DNA of 64,000 nt from Acidovorax sp. Root219. Its GTDB lineage: Bacteria; Pseudomonadota; Gammaproteobacteria; Burkholderiales; Burkholderiaceae_C. Made by a program: the position numbers and the translations under genes. The DNA is taken from contig NZ_LMIJ01000011.1 of assembly GCF_001428665.1 (NCBI RefSeq), positions 329,992-393,991 of the forward strand, in the 5' to 3' direction. Positions 38,264 to 50,163 of this stretch are shown here, piece after piece; position 1 is the first letter of the stretch, and every line of letters starts with the position of its first letter. Under the pieces are notes generated by a model. It did no database searches. It was not told where the DNA came from and saw only the letters and a list, made by a program, of their open reading frames with translations.

Positions 38264-39972
38264 AGGCCTTTGCCCAGCTGTTCCAGGCGCTCGATGCCAC
38301 CACCGGGCAGTCGGCCAAGCTGGCAGCGCTGGTAGCCTACCTGCGCGTGGCGCCGCCGGCCGATGCGGCCTGGGCCACCTACTTCCTGGCGGGGGGCAAG
38401 CCGCGCCAGATGGTGCCCACCAAGCGCCTGAAGGCCCTGGCGCAGGAAGCGGCCGGGCTGCCCGAATGGCTGTTCGAAGAAAGCTACCAGGCCGTGGGCG
38501 ACCTGGCCGAGACGCTCGCCCTGCTGCTGCCCCCGCCGCTGCAGCCGGTGGACCTGCCGCTGGCCGAGTGGATGGCCAAGCTGCTGCCGCTGCGCTCCCT
38601 GCCGCCCGAGGAGGCCGATGCTCGGCTCCGCACGCAGTGGGACATGCTGGCACCGGAGCAGCGCTTCGTGTACTTCAAGCTCATCACCGGCAACTTCCGC
38701 GTGGGGGTGTCGCGCCTGCAGGTCACACAGGCGCTGGCCACCGTGAGCGCGCTGGACCCCAAGCGCATTGCCCACCGGCTCATGGGCTACACGCAGATCG
38801 GCCGGCAGCCCAAGGCAGACGACTACAACGCGCTGGTGGCACCCGTGGAGGAGGCCGCAGATGGCAACGCGGGCGCCGCAGTGGATTCAGGCATGGCGGG
38901 CCAGCCCTACCCTTTCTTCCTGGCCCACCCGTTCAGCCAGCCCGTGGCCGAGATGCCCACACTGCTGGGCGCGCTCGGCGATTGGCTGGTGGAGTGGAAG
39001 TGGGACGGCATCCGCGCGCAGATCGTGCGCCGCGCGGGCGAAGTCTGGGTCTGGTCGCGCGGCGAGGAGCTCGTGACCGACCGTTTCCCTGAACTGGCCG
39101 AGGCCGCGATGGCGGCACTGCCCGATGGCACGGTGGTCGATGGCGAGATCCTCGTGTGGCTGCCCGGCGAGCCCCAGCCCCGCCCCTTTGCCGACCTGCA
39201 GAAGCGCCTGGGCCGCAAGACCCTGGGCCCCAAGCTGCTGCGCGAGCTGCCCGTGGTACTTGTGACCTATGACCTGCTCGAACATGCGGGCCAGGACCTG
39301 CGCCAGCAGCCCCAGCAGGCACGCCGCGCGCTGCTGGAGGCCACACTGCAAGCCGACCTGGCGGCGGCCATCGCACCCGCACCGCAGCACACCCTGCGGC
39401 TGAGCGCGCTGCTGCAGGGCAACGACTGGGAGGACCTGGCGCGCCAGCGCGAGGCCGCGCGTGGCATGGGCACCGAGGGCTTCATGCTCAAGCACCGCCA
39501 GGCGCACTACGGCGTGGGCCGCACCAAGGACGTGGGCGTGTGGTGGAAGTGGAAGATCGACCCCATGAGCGTGGACGCCGTGCTGATCTACGCCCAGCGC
39601 GGCCATGGCCGCCGCGCCAGCCTGTACAGCGACTACACCTTTGCCGTGTGGAACGGGCCGCAGGGCGACCCCGAGCGCCAGCTGGTTCCTTTCGCCAAGG
39701 CCTATTCGGGCCTGACGGACGTGGAGATCGGCCAGGTGGACGCCATCATCCGCAAGACCACGCGCGAGAGCTTCGGGCCCGTGCGCAGCGTGGATGCAAC
39801 CATGGTCTTCGAACTCGGCTTCGAGGGCATCGGCAAGAGCCCGCGGCACAAGAGCGGCATCGCCGTGCGCTTTCCGCGCATGCTGCGCTGGCGCCAGGAC
39901 AAGACCGTGGCCGAGGCCGATACCTTGCAGACGCTGATGGCGCTTCTGCCAGGGCAGGACGCACCGGCATGA
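38260..39972 (+). CDS. ATP-dependent DNA ligase
   Basis: 570 residues. The N-terminal DNA-binding region ([25 protein letters not shown]) precedes the nucleotidyltransferase core: motif [11 protein letters not shown] with catalytic Lys247, VVDGEILVW (motif III region), GFMLKHR and WWKWKIDP (motifs IV-V), then an OB domain ending [12 protein letters not shown]. It seals breaks using ATP, in contrast to the NAD-dependent replicative LigA. No polymerase or Ku gene is nearby, so this is the four-gene repair cassette and not the LigD/Ku system. ATGA overlaps occur at both ends. Confidence 0.93.
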   Translation: MKAFAQLFQALDATTGQSAKLAALVAYLRVAPPADAAWATYFLAGGKPRQMVPTKRLKALAQEAAGLPEWLFEESYQAVGDLAETLALLLPPPLQPVDLPLAEWMAKLLPLRSLPPEEADARLRTQWDMLAPEQRFVYFKLITGNFRVGVSRLQVTQALATVSALDPKRIAHRLMGYTQIGRQPKADDYNALVAPVEEAADGNAGAAVDSGMAGQPYPFFLAHPFSQPVAEMPTLLGALGDWLVEWKWDGIRAQIVRRAGEVWVWSRGEELVTDRFPELAEAAMAALPDGTVVDGEILVWLPGEPQPRPFADLQKRLGRKTLGPKLLRELPVVLVTYDLLEHAGQDLRQQPQQARRALLEATLQADLAAAIAPAPQHTLRLSALLQGNDWEDLARQREAARGMGTEGFMLKHRQAHYGVGRTKDVGVWWKWKIDPMSVDAVLIYAQRGHGRRASLYSDYTFAVWNGPQGDPERQLVPFAKAYSGLTDVEIGQVDAIIRKTTRESFGPVRSVDATMVFELGFEGIGKSPRHKSGIAVRFPRMLRWRQDKTVAEADTLQTLMALLPGQDAPA

Positions 39973-42698
39973 GCACGGGAGCCAAGGCCCCGCCCCGGCG
40001 ACCGCGCAAGCCGCGGCCCACGGTGGCCGCCAGTGCGGCGGCAGGCTGGATGGCGGCGCGCGGCTGGCAGCCCTTCGGCTTTCAGCAGGAGGTATGGCGT
40101 GCCATGGGCGGAGGCCGCTCGGGCCTGCTGCACGCCACCACTGGTGCGGGCAAGACCTATGCCGTGTGGCTGGGCGCGCTGCAGCACCTGGCGCTGGCAG
40201 GCGCGCCCGTGGCACCCGTTGCAGAGGCGAGCGCGCGCACGGCCCTGCGCACACGCCGCGCGGCAGCTCCACCGCTCACCGTGCTGTGGATCACCCCCAT
40301 GCGCGCCCTGGCCGCCGACACGCTGCGCGCGCTGGTAGCGCCCCTGCCCGACCTGGCGCCAGACTGGACCAGTGGCCTGCGCACCGGCGACACCGCTAGC
40401 GGCGAGCGCGCCGCTCAGGACCGCCGCCTGCCCACGCTGCTGGTGACCACGCCCGAAAGCGTGTCGCTGCTGCTGGCGCGGGCCGATGCCCATGAGCGCC
40501 TGCGCCATGTGCAGCTGGTGGTGGTGGACGAGTGGCATGAGCTGGTGGGCAACAAGCGTGGCGTGCAGGCACAGCTGGCGCTGGCGCGCCTGTCGGGCTG
40601 GAACCCCGCCCTGCAGGTCTGGGGCATGTCGGCCACGCTGGGCAACCTGCAGGAGGCGCTGGACACCCTGCTGCCCCGCCCGGTGCAGGGCGCCCCCGCC
40701 GCACCGCCCGCCGTGCTGGTGCAGGGCCGCATCGACAAGGCGCTGCGGGTGGACGTGATGCTGCCCGCCAAGGTGGACCGCTTCGCTTGGGCCGGCCACA
40801 TGGGCCTGGCGCTGCTGCCGCAGGTGGTGGAGTCCATCGAGGCCTGCGCATCGTCACTGGTGTTCACCAACACCCGCTCGCAGGCCGAGCGCTGGTACCA
40901 GGCCCTGCTGGAGGCGCGGCCCGACTGGGCGGGCACGCTGGCGCTGCACCATGGGTCGCTGGGCCAGGAGGTGCGCGCCTGGGTGGAGAATGGGCTCAAG
41001 GCCGGCCTGCTCAAGGCGGTGGTCTGCACGTCGAGCCTGGACCTGGGCGTGGACTTTCTGCCCGTGGAGCAGGTGCTGCAGATCGGCTCGGCCAAGGGTG
41101 TGGGGCGGCTGGTGCAGCGCGCGGGCCGATCCGGCCACGCGCCAGGGCGCACGTCGAGCATCACCCTGGTGCCCACGCACAGCCTGGAGCTGGTGGAGGC
41201 GGCCGCCGCGCGCCACGCGCTGGCGCTGGGCCGCATCGAAGACCGGCACACACCGCGCGCGCCACTCGACGTGCTGGTGCAGCACCTGGTCACCGTGGCG
41301 CTGGGCGGCGGCTTCGTGCCCGAGGCGCTGCTGGCCGAGGTGCGCCGCGCCCCGGCCTATGCCGCGCTGGCCGACAATGACTGGCAGTGGGCGCTGCAGT
41401 TCGTGCGCCAGGGAGGGGCCTCGCTGGCCATCTACCCCGATTTCCAGCGCGCCGCGCCCGATGAGGAAGGCGTGTGGCGCGTGCCCGATGCGCGGCTGGC
41501 GCGCCGCCACCGCAGCAACATCGGCACCATCGTCAGCGATGCCAGCATGCAGGTGCAGTTCGTGAGCGGCGGGCGCCTGGGTTCGGTGGAAGAGAGCTTC
41601 ATCGCCCGGCTGCGCAAGGGCGACGTGTTCATGTTCGCCGGCCGCCTGCTGGAGCTGGTGCGCACGCAGCAGATGACGGCCTACGTGCGCATCGCCCCCA
41701 AGGGCAGCGCCGCGCTCCCGCGCTGGAACGGCGGGCGCATGCCACTGTCGAACACGCTGGCCGACGCCATGCTGGAGATGCTGGAGCAGGCCGAGCGTGG
41801 TGTCTACGCATCACCCGAGATGCAGTGCGCCCGCCCCCTGCTGGCCGTGCAGGATGCCTGGTCCGCCCTGCCCACGCCCGGCCGCCTGGTGGCCGAAACA
41901 CTGCACACCCGCGAGGGCTGGCACCTGTACCTGTACCCGCTGGCGGGCCGCCTGGTGCATCTGGGCCTGGCCGGCCTGCTGGCCTGGCGCGCATCGCAGC
42001 AGGTGGCCAACACCTTCTCCATCGCCGTCAACGACTACGGGCTGGAGCTGTTGTCGGCCAAGCCCATCGACTGGGCCACGCTGCTGCCCCGCATCCTGGG
42101 TGAAGGCACGCCGACCGCCCTGGGCAGCGGGCTCGAAGAGGAGGTGCTGTCCAGCCTGAACGCCACCGAGATGGCGCGCCGGCGTTTTCGAGAGATCGCG
42201 CGCATCGCAGGGCTCATCTTCCAGAGCCACCCGGGCGAGCAGCGCAGCAGCCGCCAGTTGCAGGCCTCGTCCTCGCTGTACTACGACGTGTTCGCCCAGT
42301 ACGACCCCGACAACCTGCTCTTGGCCCAGGCCCGCGCCGAGCTGCTGGCCAACGAGCTGGACATGGAGCGCCTCGCGCGCACCTTGCGCGGCATGCAGGC
42401 GCAGACCCTGTCCATCCATGCGCTGGAGCGCCCCACCCCGTTCGCCCTGCCCTTGATGGTGGAGCGCTTTCGCGAGCGCCTGAGCACCGAGACCCTGGCC
42501 GACCGCCTGGCGCGCATGGTGCAGGCGCTGGAGAAGGCAGCCGACGACACCACCGGCACCCACCTCGCCGACAATCCCGTGGACCCGGCCGACATGGCCT
42601 GGGATGTGCCCGACGGCGCCACCGCGCCACCCCGGCGCGCGCGCCGAGGCGATGCGGGAGACAGCCCCCGCCGACCCCGAAGGCGCCACGGATTCTGA
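39969..42698 (+). CDS. Ligase-associated DEXH-box helicase (Lhr-core type)
   Basis: 909 residues. Walker A ATTGAGKT (56-63), motif Ia [10 protein letters not shown], motif [11 protein letters not shown] (DEWH), motif [11 protein letters not shown], motif [14 protein letters not shown], and motif [11 protein letters not shown] are all present, followed by the winged-helix/Lhr-core region ([12 protein letters not shown]-like block, [11 protein letters not shown]). It is a 3'-5' superfamily 2 helicase expected to unwind RNA:DNA or damaged DNA for the partner nucleases and ligase. The start overlaps the ligase stop by four bases. Confidence 0.93.
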   Translation: MSTGAKAPPRRPRKPRPTVAASAAAGWMAARGWQPFGFQQEVWRAMGGGRSGLLHATTGAGKTYAVWLGALQHLALAGAPVAPVAEASARTALRTRRAAAPPLTVLWITPMRALAADTLRALVAPLPDLAPDWTSGLRTGDTASGERAAQDRRLPTLLVTTPESVSLLLARADAHERLRHVQLVVVDEWHELVGNKRGVQAQLALARLSGWNPALQVWGMSATLGNLQEALDTLLPRPVQGAPAAPPAVLVQGRIDKALRVDVMLPAKVDRFAWAGHMGLALLPQVVESIEACASSLVFTNTRSQAERWYQALLEARPDWAGTLALHHGSLGQEVRAWVENGLKAGLLKAVVCTSSLDLGVDFLPVEQVLQIGSAKGVGRLVQRAGRSGHAPGRTSSITLVPTHSLELVEAAAARHALALGRIEDRHTPRAPLDVLVQHLVTVALGGGFVPEALLAEVRRAPAYAALADNDWQWALQFVRQGGASLAIYPDFQRAAPDEEGVWRVPDARLARRHRSNIGTIVSDASMQVQFVSGGRLGSVEESFIARLRKGDVFMFAGRLLELVRTQQMTAYVRIAPKGSAALPRWNGGRMPLSNTLADAMLEMLEQAERGVYASPEMQCARPLLAVQDAWSALPTPGRLVAETLHTREGWHLYLYPLAGRLVHLGLAGLLAWRASQQVANTFSIAVNDYGLELLSAKPIDWATLLPRILGEGTPTALGSGLEEEVLSSLNATEMARRRFREIARIAGLIFQSHPGEQRSSRQLQASSSLYYDVFAQYDPDNLLLAQARAELLANELDMERLARTLRGMQAQTLSIHALERPTPFALPLMVERFRERLSTETLADRLARMVQALEKAADDTTGTHLADNPVDPADMAWDVPDGATAPPRRARRGDAGDSPRRPRRRHGF

Positions 42699-42721
42699 GC
42701 ACGACGACGACCGAACTTCCC

Positions 42722-43429
42722 TTGAACGCAGACCCTTCTTTCGCCCATTCACCCACCGCCCCTCCCCCAGGCGCCAAGGCCATCACCCTGCCTGGCGGCA
42801 CCTCCCTGTGGCTGCTGCCCCAGCGCGCCGTGTGGTGGCCTGCCGCGCGCGCCGCCTTCGTGGCCGACGTGCATTTCGGCAAGGCCGCCACCTTCCGCCG
42901 CGCGGGCCAGCCCGTGCCACACGGCACCACGGCCGACAACCTGGCCCGGCTCGACGAAGTGCTGGCCGTGACGGGCGCGGAGCACCTGGTCTTCCTCGGA
43001 GACTTTCTGCACGCGCGCAGCGGTGCGGCAGACGCCCTGTGGCAGCAGCTGCAGCCCTGGCGCGAAGGCCAAGCTGCAGTGCGCATGACGCTGGTGCGTG
43101 GCAACCACGACGTGCATGCGGGCGACCCGCCAGAAGCCCTGGGTATCACCCTGGTCGATGAGCCCTGGCAACCGATGGAGGGGGTCGAGGTGCTGGCCTG
43201 CCACCACCCGCATTCGGTAGCGGGGGCCACGGTGCTGGCGGGGCACCTGCACCCCACGGCGACCCTGTACGGACTGGCGCGTGACAGCGTGCGCCTGCCC
43301 TGCTTTGCATGGACGCCGGGGCTGGTCGTGCTGCCGGCGTTCGGAGCGTTCACGGGATCCGCGGTGGACCAATTGCCACCGGGCACGCTGCGTTTCGTGG
43401 TGGCAGGGGCGCAGGTCCGGCGCCTGTGA
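42722..43429 (+). CDS. pdeM: Ligase-associated endonuclease PdeM (calcineurin-like)
   Basis: 235 residues if TTG 42722 is the start; there is no in-frame ATG before the conserved core, and no strong Shine-Dalgarno sequence, so the exact start is uncertain. Core motifs: WLLPQRAVWWPAARAAFVADVHFGKAATFR, FLGDFLHAR, VRGNHD and GHLHPTA, which together make the binuclear metal site. It is the last member of the exonuclease-ligase-helicase-PdeM cassette, 23 bp after the helicase. Confidence 0.85.
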   Translation: MNADPSFAHSPTAPPPGAKAITLPGGTSLWLLPQRAVWWPAARAAFVADVHFGKAATFRRAGQPVPHGTTADNLARLDEVLAVTGAEHLVFLGDFLHARSGAADALWQQLQPWREGQAAVRMTLVRGNHDVHAGDPPEALGITLVDEPWQPMEGVEVLACHHPHSVAGATVLAGHLHPTATLYGLARDSVRLPCFAWTPGLVVLPAFGAFTGSAVDQLPPGTLRFVVAGAQVRRL

Positions 43430-43448
43430 GCGCACGGCGCGCGCTGCG

Positions 43449-43829
43449 TCAGAACATTCCGTTCCCGTGCGCCGACCGCTCGGGGACCACCTGCAGCACG
43501 TCCTAGTGCTCCACGATCTTTCCATCCGCGTCTAGCCGGAAGATGTCGATGCCCGCATAGTCCTTGTCGCCCGGCCAGGTCTGCAGGCAATGCAGCACCA
43601 CGTGGTCCCCCTCGGCCAGGGCGCGCTTGAACTCCACGTGCTTGCCGGGGAACTCCCGCGCCATGCGCTCGAAGTAGTCGATGAAGGCCTGCTTGCCATC
43701 GGCCACATGCGGGTTGTGCTGGATGTAGACGCTGCCTGCGTACCGTTCGATGGCCTGCGCCGGTTGGCACTGGTTGAACATCAGGTCATAGAAGGCCATG
43801 ACGTTGCGCTTGTTCTGTTCCTCATCCAT
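43449..43829 (-). pseudogene. SnoaL-like (NTF2-fold) gene with an in-frame amber codon
   Basis: From ATG 43829 (AGGAGG five bases upstream) the frame reads [18 protein letters not shown], then [19 protein letters not shown] and [16 protein letters not shown], and hits TAG at 43503-43505 after 108 residues. In this family EH is followed by Trp-Asp-Val. The next in-frame codons give DVLQVVPERSAHGNGMF and then TGA (43449-43451), the normal family C-terminus. A single G-to-A change (TGG to TAG) therefore explains the truncation. Either the gene is freshly inactivated, or the shortened protein still folds, or TAG is suppressed. A base-calling error is also possible. Confidence 0.8.
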
Positions 43830-44026
43830 ACGGGCCTCCTGGTGGCTGCGGTCAAGCATAGGGCCACCAGCCGGAGCCCTGAACCGCCGGCCATATTGCC
43901 TCGCGGCCTGCCGCTTGGCCCTTCTGCCGATGAGGATTTTGAGCTGATTTGGGGCCGCGCCATCTGGACTCCCCGCCCCTCGCACAAGAGCAAACCGATA
44001 AAAAAATCCCCCGACCCAACGGTAAA

Positions 44027-44054
44027 TTTTGCATAGTGGAATTCAATTGCAAAA
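44027..44054. promoter_or_regulatory. Inverted repeat TTTTGCA-N14-TGCAAAA upstream of icd
   Basis: Perfect 7-bp arms separated by 14 bp in the A/T-rich promoter area of icd. It is a candidate operator for a dimeric regulator of central metabolism; the regulator is unknown. Confidence 0.45.
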
Positions 44055-44081
44055 ATGGGGGTCCGGGAAAGCAGCAAAAGA

Positions 44082-44103
44082 CGAGAATGCGAGAGCATTC
44101 GCG
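44082..44103 (+). promoter_or_regulatory. Leader hairpin of icd
   Basis: Stem GAATGC-GAGA-GCATTC with flanking CG/CG pairing across one mismatch, about 60 bases before the icd start. The GAGA tetraloop-like centre suggests a stable leader hairpin, possibly an mRNA stabiliser. Confidence 0.4.
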
Positions 44104-44162
44104 TTTGGCCCCTGCCATACCCCGGCAAAGGGCATTTACACACCCGTTTCGTGAGACAAGCC

Positions 44163-46397
<2,235 letters not shown>

Positions 46398-46432
46398 TCC
46401 TTTCGCTGCGGAGCCCCACACTCCCATAGCCC

Positions 46433-46456
46433 AGGGCCCCGATCGGGGCCCTTTTT
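46433..46456 (+). terminator. Rho-independent terminator of icd
   Basis: Stem AGGGCCCC-GATC-GGGGCCCT followed by a T-run, 36 bp after the icd stop. The convergent lipoprotein hydrolase gene ends at 46496. Confidence 0.92.
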
Positions 46457-46495
46457 CTTGGCCGATTGCGCCGCGAGCAAGCTGCCGGGTACAAG

Positions 46496-47887
46496 CTACG
46501 GCCGGTCGCGGTCCACCACGCGGCTGTTCAGGGGCTTGGGCACGTAGGCGGGCAGGAAGGCGCAGCCCTTGCCGAACTGCGCTTCATAGGCCGGGCACTG
46601 CTGGGCAATGCTGTCGGGCGTGGGCTTCACGCCCTCGTCCACCCAGCGCAGCAGCGCGGTCATCAGCGTGGGGTAGGTCGGGTCGCTCAGGTAGCTGTGG
46701 GTGTTGTGCTGGGTGAAGGTCTGCACCAGGCGCGCGCCGCTGCCGGCGCGCTCCATGGTGCCCTTGAAGTAGGCATCGAGTTCGACGAAGGCGGTCGGGT
46801 CGTCCACGCCCTTGACGGTGAGCACCGGCACGGCGATGCGGCCCGTGGGGTCGGTGTCCTGCGCGAAGCGCGCCAGGGCCTGCGGATCAGCCTTGTAGCG
46901 CAGCACGGCAGCGTTGAGCGCCGCATCGTCGGCGGAGCCCGTGTACCGGGCGCCCGTGTTGCCGAAGGGGCTGGCGTCGCCCGTGCGCAGGTGCACCACG
47001 TCACGGTAGTGGAAGGTGCCCCAGTTCAGGTGGCTCTGGATCGAGCTGGCAGGGATGCGGAGCACGTCGACGATGGTCTTGACCTTGCGCTGTTGCTCGG
47101 GCGTGCGCTCGGCGGCCGGCTTGTTCAGGCCCAGGCACTCGTTGGCGCGGGCCGTGAGTTCGGCGGCGGTCATCTTGGCGCTGGCCGGCAGGCCGATGTT
47201 CAGCGGGTACTGCGGCTCGCTGGGCAGCGGGTGGTTGTTGCACAGGTGCTGGTAGACCACGCGCAGGTCGGTGCGGAAGTCGTACGAGCGGCTGCCGCCT
47301 GCCAGCAGGCCGCTGGTGAGCAGCACGGCATCGTAGGGCTTGCCGGCCCCGTTGCCGAACATGTCGGCCCCCATGGCGGCCACGCCGGCGCCCCAGGACT
47401 GGCCGTGCAGGATGGTGCGGCGCGGCTGGGCCACCTGGGCCACGAAGATGCGGCGCAGCCGCTCGGTGTCCTCGGCTGCGGCGCGCACGGCCACACCGCC
47501 CTGGCGGAAGGTGCTGCCCGCCCAGGCATAGCCGGCGCGGACCATGATGGACCAGCGCTCCAGGTCTTCCACCGCGCGCTCGGCCTTGGGTGCGCCCAGC
47601 GTGGGGCCGCCGTGCGAGTGCATCACCAGCACCTGGTTCCACTGGTTCGGCATGGCGATGAGGTAGTAGGCGCCCGCCGAATCCTGGCCCGACAGGCAGC
47701 GTGCGATGGCCGCGATGTCCTTGGGGCAGGCGGTGGCGACCGGGGCCGCCTCCTTGCTGGCAGGCAAATCGCCCACGCTGGCGGTCGGCGGCGTCTTCAT
47801 CGGGGCACAGGCGGCCAGCAGGCCGGCGGCCAGGCCCACCAGGGGCAGGCGCATCGCGCGCACGAGGGGTGCAGGAAGGGAGTGCAT
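46496..47887 (-). CDS. Alpha/beta-hydrolase lipoprotein
   Basis: 463 residues from ATG 47887. The signal sequence ends in a lipobox (LAAGLLAAC, Cys about residue 27), so the protein is probably membrane-anchored in the periplasm. Hydrolase landmarks: VMHSHGGPTLG (oxyanion region), ILHGQSWGAGVAAMG with nucleophile Ser in GxSxG, LTVKGVDDPTAFVELD (Asp candidate) and TQHNTHSYLSD (His candidate). Substrate unknown. An in-frame upstream ATG at 47953 would bury the signal peptide and is rejected. Confidence 0.8.
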   Translation of the reverse strand: MHSLPAPLVRAMRLPLVGLAAGLLAACAPMKTPPTASVGDLPASKEAAPVATACPKDIAAIARCLSGQDSAGAYYLIAMPNQWNQVLVMHSHGGPTLGAPKAERAVEDLERWSIMVRAGYAWAGSTFRQGGVAVRAAAEDTERLRRIFVAQVAQPRRTILHGQSWGAGVAAMGADMFGNGAGKPYDAVLLTSGLLAGGSRSYDFRTDLRVVYQHLCNNHPLPSEPQYPLNIGLPASAKMTAAELTARANECLGLNKPAAERTPEQQRKVKTIVDVLRIPASSIQSHLNWGTFHYRDVVHLRTGDASPFGNTGARYTGSADDAALNAAVLRYKADPQALARFAQDTDPTGRIAVPVLTVKGVDDPTAFVELDAYFKGTMERAGSGARLVQTFTQHNTHSYLSDPTYPTLMTALLRWVDEGVKPTPDSIAQQCPAYEAQFGKGCAFLPAYVPKPLNSRVVDRDRP

Positions 47888-48116
47888 GGGCGATTCGTCT
47901 CCGGGTATGTTGTGTGGTTCTGCGAAAGCAGCGGGCGGCAAGGGCCTTGGCACATCGTAGAAAGGGCCCTGCGTGCCGTCAAATAGCCTGTGCAGGGCAG
48001 CTCCATATGCTGTGCGTATGCAGATGCGCCAGCCGGGAACCTGTTGGCGCTCTGGCTATAGTGCCGGGTGCCCGTGTGGACCCCTGCCGCGCCGTGCATC
48101 GCCACCACAAAATCGC

Positions 48117-48132
48117 TTCTGGATTTCCAGAA
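48117..48132. promoter_or_regulatory. Palindrome TTCTGG-ATTT-CCAGAA upstream of tetR
   Basis: Perfect 6-bp arms with a 4-bp spacer, 40-55 bp before the tetR start. It may be a second regulator site or part of the promoter. Confidence 0.35.
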
Positions 48133-48145
48133 GGACTGGATTTTG

Positions 48146-48164
48146 TTAACCAGATAGTGAACTA
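48146..48164. promoter_or_regulatory. Candidate TetR operator, copy A
   Basis: TTAACCAGATAGTGAACTA lies seven bases before the tetR start. It agrees at 14 of 19 positions with the site at 49003-49021 in front of the Bug gene, giving the consensus TTnACCAnnnAGTGAAnTA. A shared site at both promoters suggests that this TetR controls itself and the downstream operon. Confidence 0.55.
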
Positions 48165-48171
48165 TTCGGGC

Positions 48172-48825
48172 ATGACCAAAGACACAGAGCCGACTCCTGC
48201 CAAGGAGCGCCAGCGCGACGCCGACCGCTCACAGGGCGCGATCTTCAGCGCGGCACGCGACGAATTCGCCGAGCACGGCCTGGGCGGCGCCCGCATGGAC
48301 CGCATCGCCGAGCGCGCCGGCCTGAACAAGCGGCTGATCTACTACTACTTCGAGGACAAGGAAAAGCTCTTCCAGGCCGTGCTGGAGCAGGCCTACCTGC
48401 ACATCCGCGAGGAGGAGCGCAAGCTCAACCTGCTGGAGCTGGAGCCCGCCACCGCCATCCGCCGGCTGGTGGAGTTCACCTGGGTGTACTACCTGGAGAA
48501 CCCGCAGTTCCTGACCCTGCTCAACAGCGCCAACCTGCACAAGGCACGCCACCTGCAGGAGTCGCAGCGCGCGCGCGAGATGAACTCGCCGCTGATCGCC
48601 ACGCTGGGCGAGGTGCTGGAGCGTGGCCGGCGCGAGGGCAGCTTTCGCGGCGGGGTGGACCCGCTGCAGCTGTACGTGTCGATCGCCGGGCTGTCGTACT
48701 TCTACCTGTCGAACAACCACACGCTTTCGTCCATCTTCGCACGCGACCTCATGGCGCCCAAAGCCCGCAACGAGCGGCTTTCGCACATGTGCGACATGGT
48801 GCTCGGCTATGTACTGAGGAGCTGA
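48172..48825 (+). CDS. TetR-family regulator
   Basis: 217 residues. N-terminal helix-turn-helix: GAIFSAARDEFAEHGLGGARMDRIAERAGLNKRLIYYYFEDKEKLF. The C-terminal part (LVEFTWVYYLENPQFLTLLNSANLHKARHL) is helical and resembles the TetR_C domain of NicS/RutR-like regulators. It precedes the Bug receptor-oxidoreductase-DUF993-isomerase operon on the same strand by 236 bp, and matching candidate operators precede both genes. Confidence 0.88.
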   Translation: MTKDTEPTPAKERQRDADRSQGAIFSAARDEFAEHGLGGARMDRIAERAGLNKRLIYYYFEDKEKLFQAVLEQAYLHIREEERKLNLLELEPATAIRRLVEFTWVYYLENPQFLTLLNSANLHKARHLQESQRAREMNSPLIATLGEVLERGRREGSFRGGVDPLQLYVSIAGLSYFYLSNNHTLSSIFARDLMAPKARNERLSHMCDMVLGYVLRS

Positions 48826-49002
48826 GCCGGGCCAGCGCAGCAGCGCTTGCCTCCGTCCAATCGATCCCCCTCTGGAATGCACGGGTTGTCGGGCAGAAGG
48901 CGCAGCGCGGGCGCTCAGGTTGCGTATTTCCGGGTAAACCCCTAATTGCACCCCGCGCAACCGCGTTGACGTCCGGTGGCTGATCCTGAAAAATGCACTC
49001 TA

Positions 49003-49021
49003 TTCACCAATCAGTGAATTA
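49003..49021. promoter_or_regulatory. Candidate TetR operator, copy B
   Basis: TTCACCAATCAGTGAATTA, containing the inverted repeat ATTCAC-N6-GTGAAT when extended one base left, 40 bp before the Bug receptor start. See copy A at 48146-48164 for the shared consensus. Confidence 0.6.
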
Positions 49022-49061
49022 AGAGCAAGTTCAAGCCTGCCACCCCGGAGACAAATCCACC

Positions 49062-50063
49062 ATGCCTACTACGTGCCTCGCCCGTTTTGCCCGCACCGCT
49101 GCACATGCCGCGCTCGCGGGTGCTGTTCTTTCCACCCTGCCCCTGGCCGCGCTGGCGCAGGGCGCCTACCCCACCAAGCCGGTGCGCGTGATCGTGCCCT
49201 TCGCGGCGGGCAGCACCACCGACATCATTGCGCGCGCCATCGCCGACAAGATGGGCCAGAGCATGGGCCAGTCGCTGGTGGTGGACAACCGCGGTGGCGC
49301 CAGCGGCACCATCGGCCAGCAGGCAGTGGCCACGGCGGCGCCCGACGGGTACACGGTGATGATCCACTCCTCCTCGCACACCGTGAGCCCGCTGACCTTC
49401 GCCAAACTGCCGTTCGACACCACGGGCGACTTCGCGGGCGTGACGCCGATCTCGTCGCTGCCCAATGCGCTGGTGATCTCGCCCGCCAAGGGCATCAAGA
49501 CGCTGCAGGACCTGGTGGCTTCGGCCAAGGCCAAGCCCGGAACGGTCAACTTCGCCTCGGCCGGCCAGGGCAGCGCCACGCACCTGAACGCCGAGAAGTT
49601 CAAGCTGGCCGCGAAGATCGACGCCACCAACATCCCCTTCAAGGGCTCTGCCGAGGCCGTGACCGAGGTACTGTCGGGCCGCGTGGACTACTACTTCTCG
49701 CCCATCGCGCCCGTCATCGGCCAGATCAAGGACGGCCAGCTGCTGGCGCTGGCCGTGGGCTCGCCCAAGCGCGCCGCCGCCCTGCCCGACGTGCCCACCA
49801 CGGCCGAGGCCGGCGTGCCCGGCTCGGAGTTCAACTTCTGGATCGGGATGATGGTGCCGGCCAAGACGCCACGCGACATCGTGAACCGCCTGCACGACGA
49901 GGTGGTGAAGGCGCTGGCGACGCCCGAGGTGAAGGAGCGCTTCCTCAAGCTCGGTGCCGATGCGTGGACGCTCAAGCCCGAGCAGTTCGACGCCTACATC
50001 AAGGACGAGATCAAGAACAACGCCGCACTCGTCAAGGCGGCCGGTCTCCAGCCCACCCAGTAA
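49062..50063 (+). CDS. Bug-type periplasmic receptor
   Basis: 333 residues. A signal peptide ends LPLAALAQG, then AYPTKPVRVIVPFAAGSTTDIIAR, VVDNRGGASGTIGQQAVA and PDVPTTAEAGVPG, all standard for the Bug/TctC family. GGAGAC precedes the ATG at 49062. No TctAB genes lie nearby. It heads an operon with an oxidoreductase, a DUF993 protein and an isomerase, so its ligand is likely the acid or sugar-like compound those enzymes degrade. Confidence 0.92.
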   Translation: MPTTCLARFARTAAHAALAGAVLSTLPLAALAQGAYPTKPVRVIVPFAAGSTTDIIARAIADKMGQSMGQSLVVDNRGGASGTIGQQAVATAAPDGYTVMIHSSSHTVSPLTFAKLPFDTTGDFAGVTPISSLPNALVISPAKGIKTLQDLVASAKAKPGTVNFASAGQGSATHLNAEKFKLAAKIDATNIPFKGSAEAVTEVLSGRVDYYFSPIAPVIGQIKDGQLLALAVGSPKRAAALPDVPTTAEAGVPGSEFNFWIGMMVPAKTPRDIVNRLHDEVVKALATPEVKERFLKLGADAWTLKPEQFDAYIKDEIKNNAALVKAAGLQPTQ

Positions 50064-50163
50064 TCCCCCTGCGCACCGCAACGCCCGCCCCTGCCATGGG
50101 GTGGCCAGGCCGCGCCTTTGCCCAATCCTTTTTGCAACTTCTGAACTGAAACGGACCGACACC

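Larger units (their letters stand above)
43830..44162 (+). other. Intergenic region and leader of icd
   Basis: 333 bp without a gene. The first 150 bp (upstream of the SnoaL-like gene) show nothing I can name. From about 43995 the sequence becomes A/T-rich (GATAAAAAAATCC, GGTAAATTTTGCATAG) and probably contains the icd promoter, giving a leader of about 100 bases with the hairpin at 44082-44103. Confidence 0.5.

Noticed and set aside
48870-48990. A third copy of the structured repeat upstream of the Bug gene
   Set aside because: The GC-rich sequence there has no match to the CTAGGCG...ACG core and no nested arms.
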